Origin: DATFDN01 sp963762525
GTDB lineage: Bacteria > Pseudomonadota > Alphaproteobacteria > Acetobacterales > Acetobacteraceae
Length of the DNA stretch: 64,000 bases
NCBI GenBank assembly: GCA_963762525.1
Contig: CAVXKT010000005.1
Span: 287,848-351,847, forward strand
Direction: 5' to 3'
Shown here: positions 9,445 to 20,214 of the stretch, one piece after another
Layout of the letters: each line of letters starts with the position of its first letter
How positions within the stretch are numbered: position 1 is the stretch's first letter
Program-made: the position numbers and the translations under genes
Notes under the pieces: generated by a model
Database searches by the model: none
What the model was told of the DNA's origin: nothing
Seen by the model: only the letters and a program-made list of their open reading frames with translations

Positions 9445-10583
9445 GTGACGGCTACGACGAGGTCGCGCTCTGCGTGCCCGTCACCGAGCCGTATGTCCGC
9501 CGCTCGGAGCACGGCGCCGCCTGGTTCCTCGCGCGCGCCCTGCGCCGATTGCTGGACGACGAGCGGGCTCGCGAAGGGCGCGATCGACGGGCTGTGCGTC
9601 TCCAGCTTCACCCTCGCGCCCGATACCGCGGTCGCCTTCACGCAGCATGTCGGGCTGTCGCCGCGCTTTCTGGAATGGCTGCCGATGGGCGGCGCGTGCG
9701 GCGTGCTCGCGCTGCGCCGGGCGGCGCGCGCGGTGCAGGCGGGCGATGCCGAGATCGTCGCCTGCATCGCCGGCGATACCGCGAACGACACGCAGCTTCC
9801 GCGACCTGCTCGCAAATTTCTCCACATTCGCGCGGACGCGGTGTACCCGTACGGCGCCGGCGGCCCGAACGCGAGCTTCGCGCTGATCACCGACGCCTAT
9901 ATGCGCGCGACCGGCGCCACGCGCGTCGGATTTCGGCAAGCTCGCGGTGGCGCAGCGGGCCAATGCGCGCGACCAATCCGCTGGCGCTGCTGCGTCGATC
10001 CGCTGACGTTGGAGCAGTATCTGAACGCGCGCCCGATCGCCGAGCCGCTGCATCTGTTCGACTGCGTGATGCCTTGCGCCGGCGCCGACGGTTTCCTGGT
10101 GATGCCGCGCGCGCGCGCCGTCGCGCTCGGTCTGCCGCATCGTGCGCCTGCTGCGGCGCGATCGAGCGCCACAACGCCTTTCCCGACGATCCGGTGCAGT
10201 TGCGCGGCGGCTGGGCGATGGACCGCGACGCGCTGTGGACGCAGGCCGCAATCGGGCCGGAGGACATCGACATGACGCAGACCTATGACGACTACCCGGT
10301 GATCTCGATGCTCCAGTTCGAGGGCCTGGGCTTCTGCGCCGAGGGCGGCTCCGGATTTCGTGCGCCGCCACACATTCACGGCGGACGGCAGCTTTCCGCA
10401 CAACACCGGCGGCGGGCAGCTCTCCATGGGCCAGGCCGGCGCGGCGGGCGGCTATCTGGGCCTGGTGGAGGCGCTGCGCCGGCTGGTCGCCAAGGCGACG
10501 CGCGCCATGCCCTGGTGAGCGGCTTCGGCATGATCAACTACGACCGCGGCCTGTGCTCCGCCGCCTGCGTGCTCGCGCGATGA
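9445..10583 (+). CDS. SCP2/Ltp2-type thiolase-fold protein, heavily frameshifted
   Basis: About 380 residues with thiolase fold features: DGLCVSSFTLAPDTA near the start, a GGACGVLALRRAARAV block at the usual nucleophile region, DCVMPCAGADGFLV, and near the end NTGGGQLSMGQAGAAGG. The C-terminal block carries GQAG where classical thiolases have GHP, as in Ltp2-type proteins that act with a DUF35 partner as aldolases. The next gene is such a DUF35 protein, overlapping by four bases. At least eight frame changes lie between 9450 and 10500. A C-C bond cleaving role in the operon is inferred. Confidence 0.82.
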
Positions 10584-10876
10584 TGCGCCTGCAACGCTGC
10601 GGCGATTGCGGCGCGGCGCAGTACCCGGCGCGCGAGACATGCCACGTCTGCCTGTCGGATCGGCTCGCCCGGGAGGCGGCGGAATGGCTCCCCGGCAGCG
10701 TGCTCGCGCGCACCGTCCTGCATCACAGCAACGAGCCGCGCTTTCGTTCACGGCTGCCTCTGACGCTCGGACTGGTGCGACTGGACGCCGGGCCGGTGGT
10801 GGTGTGCTTTCTGGCGGCCGCCGGCGAACGCGTGCGGATGCGCATCGGCGGCGATGATCTGCTGGAGGCGACATGA
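10580..10876 (+). CDS. DUF35 OB-fold/zinc-ribbon partner of the thiolase-like protein
   Basis: 98 residues. It opens with the rubredoxin-like zinc ribbon CGDCG...CHVC and continues with an OB-fold of the acyl-CoA-associated DUF35 family. Such proteins form complexes with thiolase-fold enzymes and help bind the acyl-CoA. The ATG at 10580 overlaps the thiolase stop (ATGATG). No frameshift. The length is short relative to 130-140 residue relatives but complete from ribbon to the beta-rich end VRMRIGGDDLLEA. Confidence 0.83.
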   Translation: MMRLQRCGDCGAAQYPARETCHVCLSDRLAREAAEWLPGSVLARTVLHHSNEPRFRSRLPLTLGLVRLDAGPVVVCFLAAAGERVRMRIGGDDLLEAT

Positions 10877-10883
10877 CCAGCAG

Positions 10884-11425
10884 ATGCCAACGCCTGAGCG
10901 TGCCATGACGGATCCGTTCCGCGATCGCCTGCGCTACGACGCCGAGCGCGGCGAGTACCGCGACGGCGACATCCGTTACATGATGATCCGCCCCGACGCA
11001 TTGATGGGCATGATCGCGGAACTGCCGGAAGCGGTGCGCACGCACGCGCTGGAAGCCTTCGCCCGCTCCATCGCCCGCTTCGGTGGCCAGTCAGCGCACG
11101 CTTACCGGGAAGCCGGCGCTGACGACCTGCTGAGCACCATAGCCGAGACCGCGCCGCAACTCGGGTGGGGCGGATGGACGCTGACCGGCGACGGGACGGC
11201 CTGGCGCTCGCCGTCGAAAACAGCCCCTTCGCTGCCGGTGCCGGACCAAGCCCCTATCCGGTATGCGCGCCCATCCGGGGAATGCTTGCGGCGGTGGGCG
11301 CAATGGTGCTGCGGTGCGAGGTCTTTGTCACCGAGACGGAATGCGCGGCGGCGGGCGCGGCGTGCTGCCGTTTCACGGTTCGCGCAGCCCCGCCCTGCGC
11401 AGCAGCGGCAACACCGTCTCGATGA
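10884..11425 (+). CDS. V4R-domain protein, frameshifted
   Basis: Small protein of about 175 residues. Its C-terminal half carries the V4R (4-vinyl reductase) pattern: a Trp-rich LGWGGWTL, then NSPFA, PVC, GMLAAVGAMVLR and ECAAAGAACCRFTV with several cysteines. V4R domains bind small hydrophobic ligands and are found as sensors in regulators of aromatic catabolism and in bacteriochlorophyll reduction. It stands alone here, with no DNA-binding or ATPase domain. One frameshift near 11210. The stop overlaps the convergent monooxygenase end by about 50 bases. The start could also be 10905. Confidence 0.68.
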
Positions 11426-12465
11426 AATACGGCAGCTCGTCCTTGTAGTTCACGAACGACAGCCCGATGGCGGCGAACCCGGCGTCGCTGATGCGCGCCA
11501 TCTCCTCGGCGATGTGCGCCGGCGTGCCGATCAGCGGATAGGTCCCGGCGCCGCCGACGAAGCGCTTGCGGTGCAGCCGGTAAGCGTCCGGGTCGTGCGA
11601 CTGCGAGAATTTCGACTTGTTGCCCATGTAGTGATCGGCGCCCGCCGTGTCCTCCATGCGCACCGCGTATTCCTCGTAGTAGTCCTCCGCCTCGGCCCGG
11701 GAGGGACGGCAGACGACGTGGCAGGTGCCGCAGACGCCCACCTCGCGCCCCGCTGCCTCGGCGCGCGCGCGCATGTCCTCGATCTGCGCCCGTCCCGGCC
11801 TCGATCTCGATGAAGGTGGTGAACAGGAAATCCGCCGCCCGCGCGGCGAAGTCGCGTCCCGGCGGCGAGAAGCCGGCGTTCAGCGTCACCGGGCGCGGGC
11901 GCTGAATCGGGCGCGGCTTTCCCGAGACGCCGCGCAGATCGTAGTAACGGCCCCGTGAAGTCGAACGGCGCGTCTTCGGTGTAGATGCGGCACAGGATCT
12001 CGAACCATTCCAGCCCCTGGCCGTAGCGGTCCTCGATCATCGGCAGTCCGAAGCAGCCGAACTCCTCGGGGTTCCAGCCGCACACGATGTTCAGGCCGGC
12101 GCGGCCGCCGCTCGCGTGGTCGATCGTCGCCAGCGCCTTGGCGGCGAACACCGGATGGACCATCGGCACGTGCACGGTCGCGAACAGCGCGATGCGCTCG
12201 GTCGCGCCGGCCAAGCGCCGCCGCCTCGGTCAGCGTCTCGAAGGAATGCTCGCGCGCGTTGGTCGCACCGCCATAGCCCTTCCAGCGGGCGATCGGCAGG
12301 AAGAACTCGAAGCCCGGCGCGGTCGGCCATCCGCGCCACCTCGACGATCTCCGGCCAGCGCGCCGGCCATCGCTCGGCCACCCGGGTCAGCGCCAGCCCG
12401 CCATCGGCGTTGGCCGAGAAGATGCCGAGCTTCAGCCGGTTCGCTCCGCGCATCGGCTTGATCAT
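11373..12465 (-). CDS. Luciferase-like (LLM class) flavin monooxygenase, frameshifted
   Basis: About 364 residues, resembling FMN-dependent group C monooxygenases such as RutA and dimethylsulfone monooxygenase. Conserved blocks are VPMVHPVFAAKALATIDHAS, LNIVCGWNPEEFGCFG and the C-terminal IGTPAHIAEEMARISDAG. It would use reduced FMN from a partner reductase. Four or five indels fall between 11780 and 12330. It is encoded opposite to the cluster and divergent from the hydroxylase fusion at 12534, so the 68-base gap must hold both promoters. Role in the pathway unknown. Confidence 0.8.
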
Positions 12466-12533
12466 CTGGCGCTCCGGGCTTGTTCGGCCGAAATTAGTTG
12501 ACCTATAACGCATCGACGAGAGGGTGGGATCAC

Positions 12534-14816
<2,283 letters not shown>

Positions 14817-14817
14817 G

Positions 14818-14976
14818 CCCTCACCCGCCGCGCCCTCATCCGCCTCGTCCTGCGGAGGCGGCGACCTCTCCCGCGAGCGGGAGAGGTGAAGCGAGCCGGC
14901 GCCGATTCCCGCCTCTCCCGATTGCGGGAGAGGTCGCCGCGCATCAGCGCGGCGGTGAGGGCGCGCCGGGTGAGGG
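14818..14976. repeat. Composite intergenic palindromic repeat block
   Basis: The block is bounded by CCCTCACCC and its inverse GGGTGAGGG. Inside it lie two near-identical hairpins, CTCTCCCGCGAGCGGGAGAG (14866-14885) and CTCTCCCGATTGCGGGAGAG (14913-14932). This type of repeat is widespread between genes of GC-rich alphaproteobacteria. It separates the hydroxylase from the SDR and could attenuate transcription. Confidence 0.75.
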
Positions 14977-15706
14977 CCTGCGCGCCATTACGGCGGGGCC
15001 AAGGGCATCGGATTGGCCATCGCCCGCCGCCTCGCCGCCGACGGCATCGCCATCGCCCTGATCGGGCGCGACGAGGCCGCGCTCGCCCGCGCCGGCGACG
15101 AACTCGGCGCGCGCCACGCCGTCGCCGACGTCACCGACGCGGCCGCGCTCGCCGCCGCGCTGGACGCGCTCGGCGCGTGCGACATCCTGGTGAACAACGC
15201 CGGCAACGCGCTGTCGAAGCCCTTCCTCAAGCACGACGCCGGAAGACTTCCACGCCATGCTGGCGATCCATCTGCTCGCCCCCGCCGCCGCCTGCCGCGC
15301 CGTGCTGCGCGGGAATGCGCGCGCGCGGCTTCGGGCGGATCGTCAACGTCGCCAGCACGGCGGGGCTGAAGGGCTTTTCCTATGTCGCCGCCTATGTCGC
15401 CGCCAAGCACGCGCTGGTGGGGCTCACCCGCGCACTCGCCGTCGAGACGGCTCGCGACGGCATCACCGTCAACGCCGTCTGCCCCGGCTTCGCCGACACC
15501 GCCATGACGGCGCGCTCGATCGGAAATATCGCGGCGGCCACCGGACGCTCGGCCGGTCCAGGCGCCGCAGAACGCTCGAAGCCGCCAACCCTTCGGGGCG
15601 GCTGGTGGCGCCCGAGGAGGTCGCCGAGGCGGTTGCGTTCCTCTGCCGCCGCGAGGCCGGCGCCGTGTCTGGGCAGGCGATCGCCGTCGCCGGCGGGGAG
15701 CCATGA
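14970..15706 (+). CDS. SDR-family dehydrogenase, 3-hydroxyacyl-CoA type, frameshifted
   Basis: About 245 residues. The nucleotide-binding motif reads TGGAKGIGLA once a missing C near 14987 is restored; NNAGNALSKPF, the Ser of NVASTAG and YVAAKHAL (YxxxK) follow, then the C-terminal GQAIAVAGGEP. Such enzymes oxidise or reduce hydroxyacyl-CoA intermediates. Further frame changes lie near 15240, 15315 and 15560. The start is uncertain because the 5' end runs into the repeat block; GTG 14970 is only a candidate. The stop overlaps the RidA start (ATGA). Confidence 0.8.
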
Positions 15707-16215
15707 GGATGGAGAAGCACATGACCGACGAACTGACGGAAGGCGCGTCCTGCAACCGCCGTCCTGGCCGCGTCCGCGCGGCTACGCCAACGGCATCCTC
15801 GCCACCGGCCGCACGATCTTCCTCGCCGGCCAGATCGGCTGGGACGCGAAGGGGCGCATGGCCGAGGGCCTCGCCAATCAGGTGGCGCCAGGCGCTCGCC
15901 AACATCGTCGCCCTGCTCGCCGAGGCCGAGGCCGAGCCCGCGCATCTGGTGCGGCTCACCTGGTTCGTCACCGACCTTCGCGCCTATCGCGAGAACCAGA
16001 TGGCCATCGGCAGCGCCTACCGGCGGGTGATCGGCAAGCACTTCCCGGCGATGTCGGTGATCGGCGTCTCCCAACTGGTGGAGCCGGCGGCGCTGGTGGA
16101 GATCGAGGCGACCGCCGTGCTGCCGCGCTCGCCCCGGCTGCTTGACAGCGGAAGTTTCGCCGCCCGAGACTCGCCGCGCCAATCAAGGGCGGGAGGTTCG
16201 GATGAAGCGCGCTGA
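15703..16215 (+). CDS. RidA/YjgF-family protein, frameshifted
   Basis: The conserved part reads YANGILATGRTIFLAGQIGW followed by LVRLTWFVTDLRAYRENQ, KHFPAMSVIGVSQLVEPAALVEIEATAV, the Rid family pattern with the Arg and Glu used in enamine/imine hydrolysis. Two frame changes (about 15755 and 15890) separate start, middle and end. The last 30 residues are atypical and overlap the next gene's start, so the true stop may be earlier. RidA proteins destroy reactive imines; a RidA homologue is part of the 2-aminobenzoyl-CoA pathway, where imines form, which matches the fusion enzyme upstream. Confidence 0.8.
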   Translation: MRMEKHMTDELTEGASCNRRPGRVRAATPTASSPPAARSSSPARSAGTRRGAWPRASPIRWRQALANIVALLAEAEAEPAHLVRLTWFVTDLRAYRENQMAIGSAYRRVIGKHFPAMSVIGVSQLVEPAALVEIEATAVLPRSPRLLDSGSFAARDSPRQSRAGGSDEAR

Positions 16216-17388
16216 TTGCGGCGGTCTGGCCATCGGCGGCATGGTCGCATCGGCGCCGGCGCATGGCGCAGATCAAGATCGGCGCCATCCTGTCGATCAG
16301 CGGTCCGGCCGCCGCCATGGGCGTGGGCTACAAGGGCGCCTTCGATTTCTTCCCCAAGGAGATCGCCGGGCAACCGGTCGAGTACATCATCCGCGACGAC
16401 GCGACCGACGCCAACACGGCATTCACCATCGCCCAGAAGATGATCTCCGACGATCACGTGGACGCCTTCATCGGCCCCTCGCTCACCGCCTCCGACGCCG
16501 CGGTGGCGCCGCTGGCGAACCAGGCGCATGTGCCGATGATCGCCATGGCGCCCTATGAGTACGACCCCGCCAAGCAGCCCTATACCTTCAATGACGCGCA
16601 GCCGCTGTCGCTGATGGTGGGCGAGGTGTTCAAATACATGCAGGCGCACGACGTGCGCGACATCGGATATATCGGCTTCTCCGACGGCTGGGGCGATCAA
16701 GTGCTGGCGGCGACCGAGAGCCAGGCGAAAGCGGACGATATCAAGATCGTCGCCGACGAACGCTATGCGCGCACCGATACCTCGGTGGAGGCGCAGGTGC
16801 TCAAGCTGATGACGCGTCATCCGCAGGCGGTGATGATGGGCAATTCGGCGACCCCGGCGGCGCTGCCGGTGGTGGCGCTGCGCCATCGCGGCTACAAGGG
16901 CGGCATCTACGGCAATCACGGCATCGTCTCGCCGGCGTTCATCCGCGTCGGCGGCGCCGCGGTCGAGGGCGTGATCGCCGACACCTCGCCGGTGGTGGTG
17001 TACACGCAGCTTCCCGCCGGCAATCCGGTGAAGCCGGTCGCCACCGCGTTCATGGACGAATACACGAAGAAGTTCGGCCCGCAGAGCGTCAACCCGTTCG
17101 CCGGCTACAGCTACGACGCCATGCTGCTGCTGAAGAACGCCATTCCCGCGGCGCTGCAAGGCGGGAAAGCCCGGCACGGAGGCGTTCCGCGTCGGGCTGC
17201 GCGATGCGCTGGAGAAGACGCACGGGCTGGTCGGCGTCAGCGGCGTCTATGACATGACGCCGGAGAACCACAACGGCCAGGACTCGCGCGCCGCCGTGCT
17301 GGTGGAGGTGAAGGACGGCGAGTGGACGGGCGATTCGTTGACGACCCCCTCCCCCAACCCCCTCCCGCGAGGGGAGGGGGAACTTTAA
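16202..17388 (+). CDS. Liv-type ABC transporter substrate-binding protein, frameshifted
   Basis: Periplasmic binding protein of the branched-chain amino acid/aromatic acid type, about 395 residues. The mature part starts near AQIKIGAILSISGPAAAMG; DDATDANTAFTIAQKM and GFSDGWGDQVL are typical. The signal peptide MKR... is out of frame by one base (extra G near 16267), and a second shift lies near 17160. The C-terminus runs into a palindromic repeat (PSPNPLPRGEGEL), so the stop sits inside repeat DNA. It precedes a LivH permease by two bases. In this position an aromatic acid is the likely ligand, but this is inference. Confidence 0.85.
17345..17382. repeat. REP-like hairpin inside the end of the binding-protein gene
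   Basis: CCCCCTCCC at 17358-17366 pairs with GGGAGGGGG ending at 17380 across a short GCGAG loop. The repeat encodes the last residues of the binding protein and contributes its stop region. Confidence 0.65.
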
Positions 17389-17390
17389 CG

Positions 17391-18407
17391 ATGGACCTGT
17401 TCGTCTTCCTCGCGCTGCTCCAGGACGGCATCACCACCGGCGCGATCTATCTGCTGCTGGCGATCGGGTTGCTGATCGTGTTCTCCGTCACCCGGGTGAT
17501 CTTCATCCCGCAGGGCGATCTGCTCGCCTTCGGCACGCTGACGGCGGCAAGCCTGCAAGCGGGGCGGATTCCGGGCACGCTTTGGCTGCTCGACGGGCTC
17601 GCGGTCGCGGCGTTCGCGCTGACCGTCGTGCGCGCTCCCCGCGCGGCGCCGCGGGCGCTGGTTTGGCTGCTGTACCCGGCCGCCGTGACCGGCTTGACGC
17701 TGCTTCTCGGTCCGCGACGGACGCCGGCCGTCTCGCTGCTGCTGAGCCTCGCCATCGTCACCCCGCTCGGTCCGCTGATCTGGCGCTTCGCGTTCCGCCC
17801 CGTGGCCGAGGCGTCCGTGCTGGCGCTGCTGATCGTGGCGATGGCCTTGCATTTCGTGCTGATCGGCATCGGGCTCGTGTTCTTCGGCCCCGAGGAGGCG
17901 AGCGTGCCGACCCTGAGCGACGCCAGCTTCGATGTCGGCGCGCTGACCATCTCCGGCCAGTCATTGTGGGTGGTCGGCAGTTGCGCGGTGCTGGTGGCGT
18001 GTCTGCGCTGGTTCTTCGGCGCCACCATCCACGGCAAGGCATTGCGCGCGGCGGCTTCCGACCGGCTGGGGGCGCGGCTCTGCGGCATCGACGCCGCCGC
18101 GACCGGCGCGCTGGCGTTCGGCCTCGCCGCCTTCATCGCCGCGCTGGCCGGAATCCTCATCGGCGGCGTGACGCCGCTTTCCTATGACGCCGGCTTCGAT
18201 ATCGGGCTGAAGGGCTTCGTCGCCGCCATCATCGGCGGCCTGGTCTCCTACCCCGCCGCCGCCGGCGGCGCGCTGCTGGTGGGCATCCTGGAATCGGTCG
18301 GCAGCTTCTGGGCCAGCGCCTATCGCGAGGTGATCGTGTTCACCTTGCTGATCCCGGTCCTGGCGTGGCTATCGTGGCGCAGCGGCACGGCGGAGGATCG
18401 GGCGTGA
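17391..18407 (+). CDS. LivH-type ABC permease
   Basis: 338-residue inner-membrane permease with about eight hydrophobic segments and the LivH N-terminal pattern LLAIGLLIVFSVTRVIFIPQGDLLAFG. Late in the protein GLKGFVAAIIGGLVSYPAAAGGALLVG is the usual coupling region. The ATG follows the binding-protein stop by two bases. It is longer than typical LivH (about 290) because of an extra hydrophobic stretch at residues 60-125. Its LivM, LivG and LivF partners are encoded on the other strand at 19474-21942, which is unusual. Confidence 0.9.
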   Translation: MDLFVFLALLQDGITTGAIYLLLAIGLLIVFSVTRVIFIPQGDLLAFGTLTAASLQAGRIPGTLWLLDGLAVAAFALTVVRAPRAAPRALVWLLYPAAVTGLTLLLGPRRTPAVSLLLSLAIVTPLGPLIWRFAFRPVAEASVLALLIVAMALHFVLIGIGLVFFGPEEASVPTLSDASFDVGALTISGQSLWVVGSCAVLVACLRWFFGATIHGKALRAAASDRLGARLCGIDAAATGALAFGLAAFIAALAGILIGGVTPLSYDAGFDIGLKGFVAAIIGGLVSYPAAAGGALLVGILESVGSFWASAYREVIVFTLLIPVLAWLSWRSGTAEDRA

Positions 18408-19096
18408 AGCCCAAGCTGCCGATCAACTTTGAGCCGCGGATGCTTTCCTTCGACGTGTACGGTACGCTGGTCAACACTCCCCCCGCGAACCTTCATGCCT
18501 TCAAGGCCATCCTTGTGGACTCGAGGCGGCCGGACCTGGATCCGAGGGAGTTCTACTCGTTCTGGGAGCAGAGGAACGTCGTCCACTACGATGAGCCATA
18601 TCGAACTTACAAAGACATATGCCGCCTTTCCCTCTCGGAAGCGTATGAGAGGTTCGGTGTGAAAGCAGGTCGGGTAGAGGCGATACAGCGGTATTTTGAG
18701 TGCTTCTCCCGGATGGAACTCTATTCGGACGTTCTGCCGACCTTGGACGTCCTGGCGCGAAGCCACAAGCTCGCCCTGGTCTCCAACATCGACGACGATC
18801 TCCTCGGTGCGACACCGCTGGGGCGCGACTTCGATCTCGTCTGCACCGCCGAGAGAGCACGCGGCTACAAGCCCGACGGAACGCTCTTCCGCTATCTTCT
18901 GAGAGCATCGGGGGGGACCGTCTCGCAAATCCTGCACTGCGGTCAATCGCAGTTCACCGACCTGGTGGGCGGAAAGCCGCTCGGCCTCATCATTGCCTGG
19001 ATCAATCGGCGCGGCCTCGACCTGAACCCGAGCGTACCTCCTCCCGATCTGGTCCTTCCCGGGCTACAGCCGCTGTGCGCACTACTGCGGCGTTAG
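18404..19096 (+). CDS. HAD-superfamily hydrolase, haloacid dehalogenase type II-like
   Basis: 230 residues. HAD motif I is SFDVYGTLV (nucleophile Asp), motif II LVSNIDDD, motif III Lys in ARGYKPDGTLF, and motif IV GQSQFTDLVGGKPLGL, where the usual acidic pair is reduced to one Asp. This matches the L-2-haloacid dehalogenase/phosphatase branch; dehalogenase versus phosphatase cannot be told from sequence. GTG 18404 overlaps the LivH stop (GTGA). Codon use is less GC-biased than in the neighbours, suggesting separate origin. No frameshift. Confidence 0.82.
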   Translation: MKPKLPINFEPRMLSFDVYGTLVNTPPANLHAFKAILVDSRRPDLDPREFYSFWEQRNVVHYDEPYRTYKDICRLSLSEAYERFGVKAGRVEAIQRYFECFSRMELYSDVLPTLDVLARSHKLALVSNIDDDLLGATPLGRDFDLVCTAERARGYKPDGTLFRYLLRASGGTVSQILHCGQSQFTDLVGGKPLGLIIAWINRRGLDLNPSVPPPDLVLPGLQPLCALLRR

Positions 19097-19108
19097 AGGA
19101 GGACGAGG

Positions 19109-19405
19109 ATGGAGATGTTCAATCCACCCCATCCCGGCGAGCGCGTCCGGGAAGATTGCATGAAGCCGCTCGGGCTTACGATGACGGATGCCGCGAAGTG
19201 GCTAGGCGTCACCCGCAAGGCGCTTTCGGAGATGCTGAACGGGTCACAGTGCTGTTTCGCCCGAGATGGCGATTAGACTTGAGAAGGCGGGATGGGGATC
19301 GGCGATCACTGGTTGCGCATGCAAATGCAGTTCGATCTTTGGCATGCGAAGCGGCGCGCGAAGGCGATCAAGGTCAACCCGTTCCCGCCACCATCCGCAG
19401 CTTGA
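19109..19405 (+). CDS. HigA-family antitoxin-like HTH protein, frameshifted
   Basis: About 98 residues of the XRE/HigA family: FNPPHPGERVREDCMKPLGL, then the helix-turn-helix MTDAAKWLGVTRKALSEMLNG, then SPEMAIRLEKAG and ADHWLRMQMQFDLWHAKR. Two indels (near 19240 and 19295) break it. HigA proteins normally pair with an upstream HigB RNase toxin. No HigB is present; the gene upstream is a HAD hydrolase, 12 bases away. It is either an orphan regulator or a relic. GAGGAGGACGAGG provides a strong ribosome binding site. Confidence 0.75.
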
Positions 19406-19469
19406 GAGGCGCGGCCGGAAACTCGCCGATCGCCTTCTCGCGGTAAATCCCGACGCCATCGCGGCTTGC

Positions 19470-19516
19470 CCCCTCACCCTCCCCTCTCCCCCCGCAAAGC
19501 TGCGGGGCGAGAGGGT
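19470..19516. repeat. REP-like palindrome overlapping the livF 3' end
   Basis: The stretch contains CCCTCACCCTCCCCTCTC, then CCCCGC and GCGGGG around a short AAAGCT loop, then GAGAGGG. It belongs to the same CCCTCACC-type family seen at 2517, 14818 and 17345, and supplies the C-terminal codons and stop of the ATPase gene. Confidence 0.6.
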
Positions 19517-20214
19517 ATAGACTGGCGGCCGAGGTAGGTCGCGAGGATGCGGGGGTTTTCGGCCAGTGCCGCGCTCGGACCCTCGGCGGCCAACTCGCCC
19601 ATTTCCAGCACGTAGCCGTAGTCGGAGATCTGCAAGGCGGCGCGGGCGTTCTGCTCGACCAGCAGGATCGACATGCGCCCGCGCAGCTCGGCCAGCACGC
19701 GGAAGATGTCGCGCACGATGCGCGGCGCCAGGCCGAGGCTCGGCTCGTCCAGCAGCAGCAGGCGCGGCCGGCCCATCAGCGCGCGGCCGAGTGCGAGCAT
19801 CTGCCGCTCGCCGCCCGAGAGCGTGCCGGCGAGCTGGCGCCGCCGCTCGGCGAGGCGCGGGAACAGCGCGAACACCTCCTCCGCCGGCGAGCCATCCCGC
19901 CGGCGCGCCCAGGTGCCGAGCAGCAGATTGTCGCCCACGCTCATGTCGGCGAACAGCGCCCGAGTCTCCGGAACCAGCACGATGCCCCGCCCGACCATCG
20001 CCTCGGTGCGCCCGGCCGCGGCGCCGAGCGCGCGCACCTCGCCGCCGCGGCGGGGCAAGAGGCCCATGACGGCGGACATCAGCGTGGTCTTGCCGGCGCC
20101 GTTCGGGCCGACGATGGCGACGATCCGTCCCTCGGGCACCGCCAGGCTGACGCCGTGCAGCACCTCAAGCCTGCCGTAGCCGGCCCGCAGTCCGACGATC
20201 TCGAGCGCGTTCAT
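19474..20214 (-). CDS. LivF-type ABC ATP-binding protein
   Basis: 246 residues. Walker A GPNGAGKTT near residue 37, signature LSGGERQML near 140, Walker B RLLLLDEPSLGLAP near 158, and the H-loop position taken by EQNARAAL, as in LivF. It energises the Liv importer with LivG. The ATG at 20214 overlaps the LivG stop (ATGA). The C-terminus after YLGRQS is encoded by the repeat at 19470 and is therefore atypical. Together with 20211-21942 it forms the minus-strand half of a transporter whose binding protein and LivH face it from the other side. Confidence 0.9.
   Translation of the reverse strand: MNALEIVGLRAGYGRLEVLHGVSLAVPEGRIVAIVGPNGAGKTTLMSAVMGLLPRRGGEVRALGAAAGRTEAMVGRGIVLVPETRALFADMSVGDNLLLGTWARRRDGSPAEEVFALFPRLAERRRQLAGTLSGGERQMLALGRALMGRPRLLLLDEPSLGLAPRIVRDIFRVLAELRGRMSILLVEQNARAALQISDYGYVLEMGELAAEGPSAALAENPRILATYLGRQSIPSRPAALRGERGG

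Noticed and set aside
18404..19405. HigBA toxin-antitoxin system
   Set aside because: Only a HigA-like gene is present, and it is frameshifted; the upstream gene is a HAD hydrolase with no HigB features.
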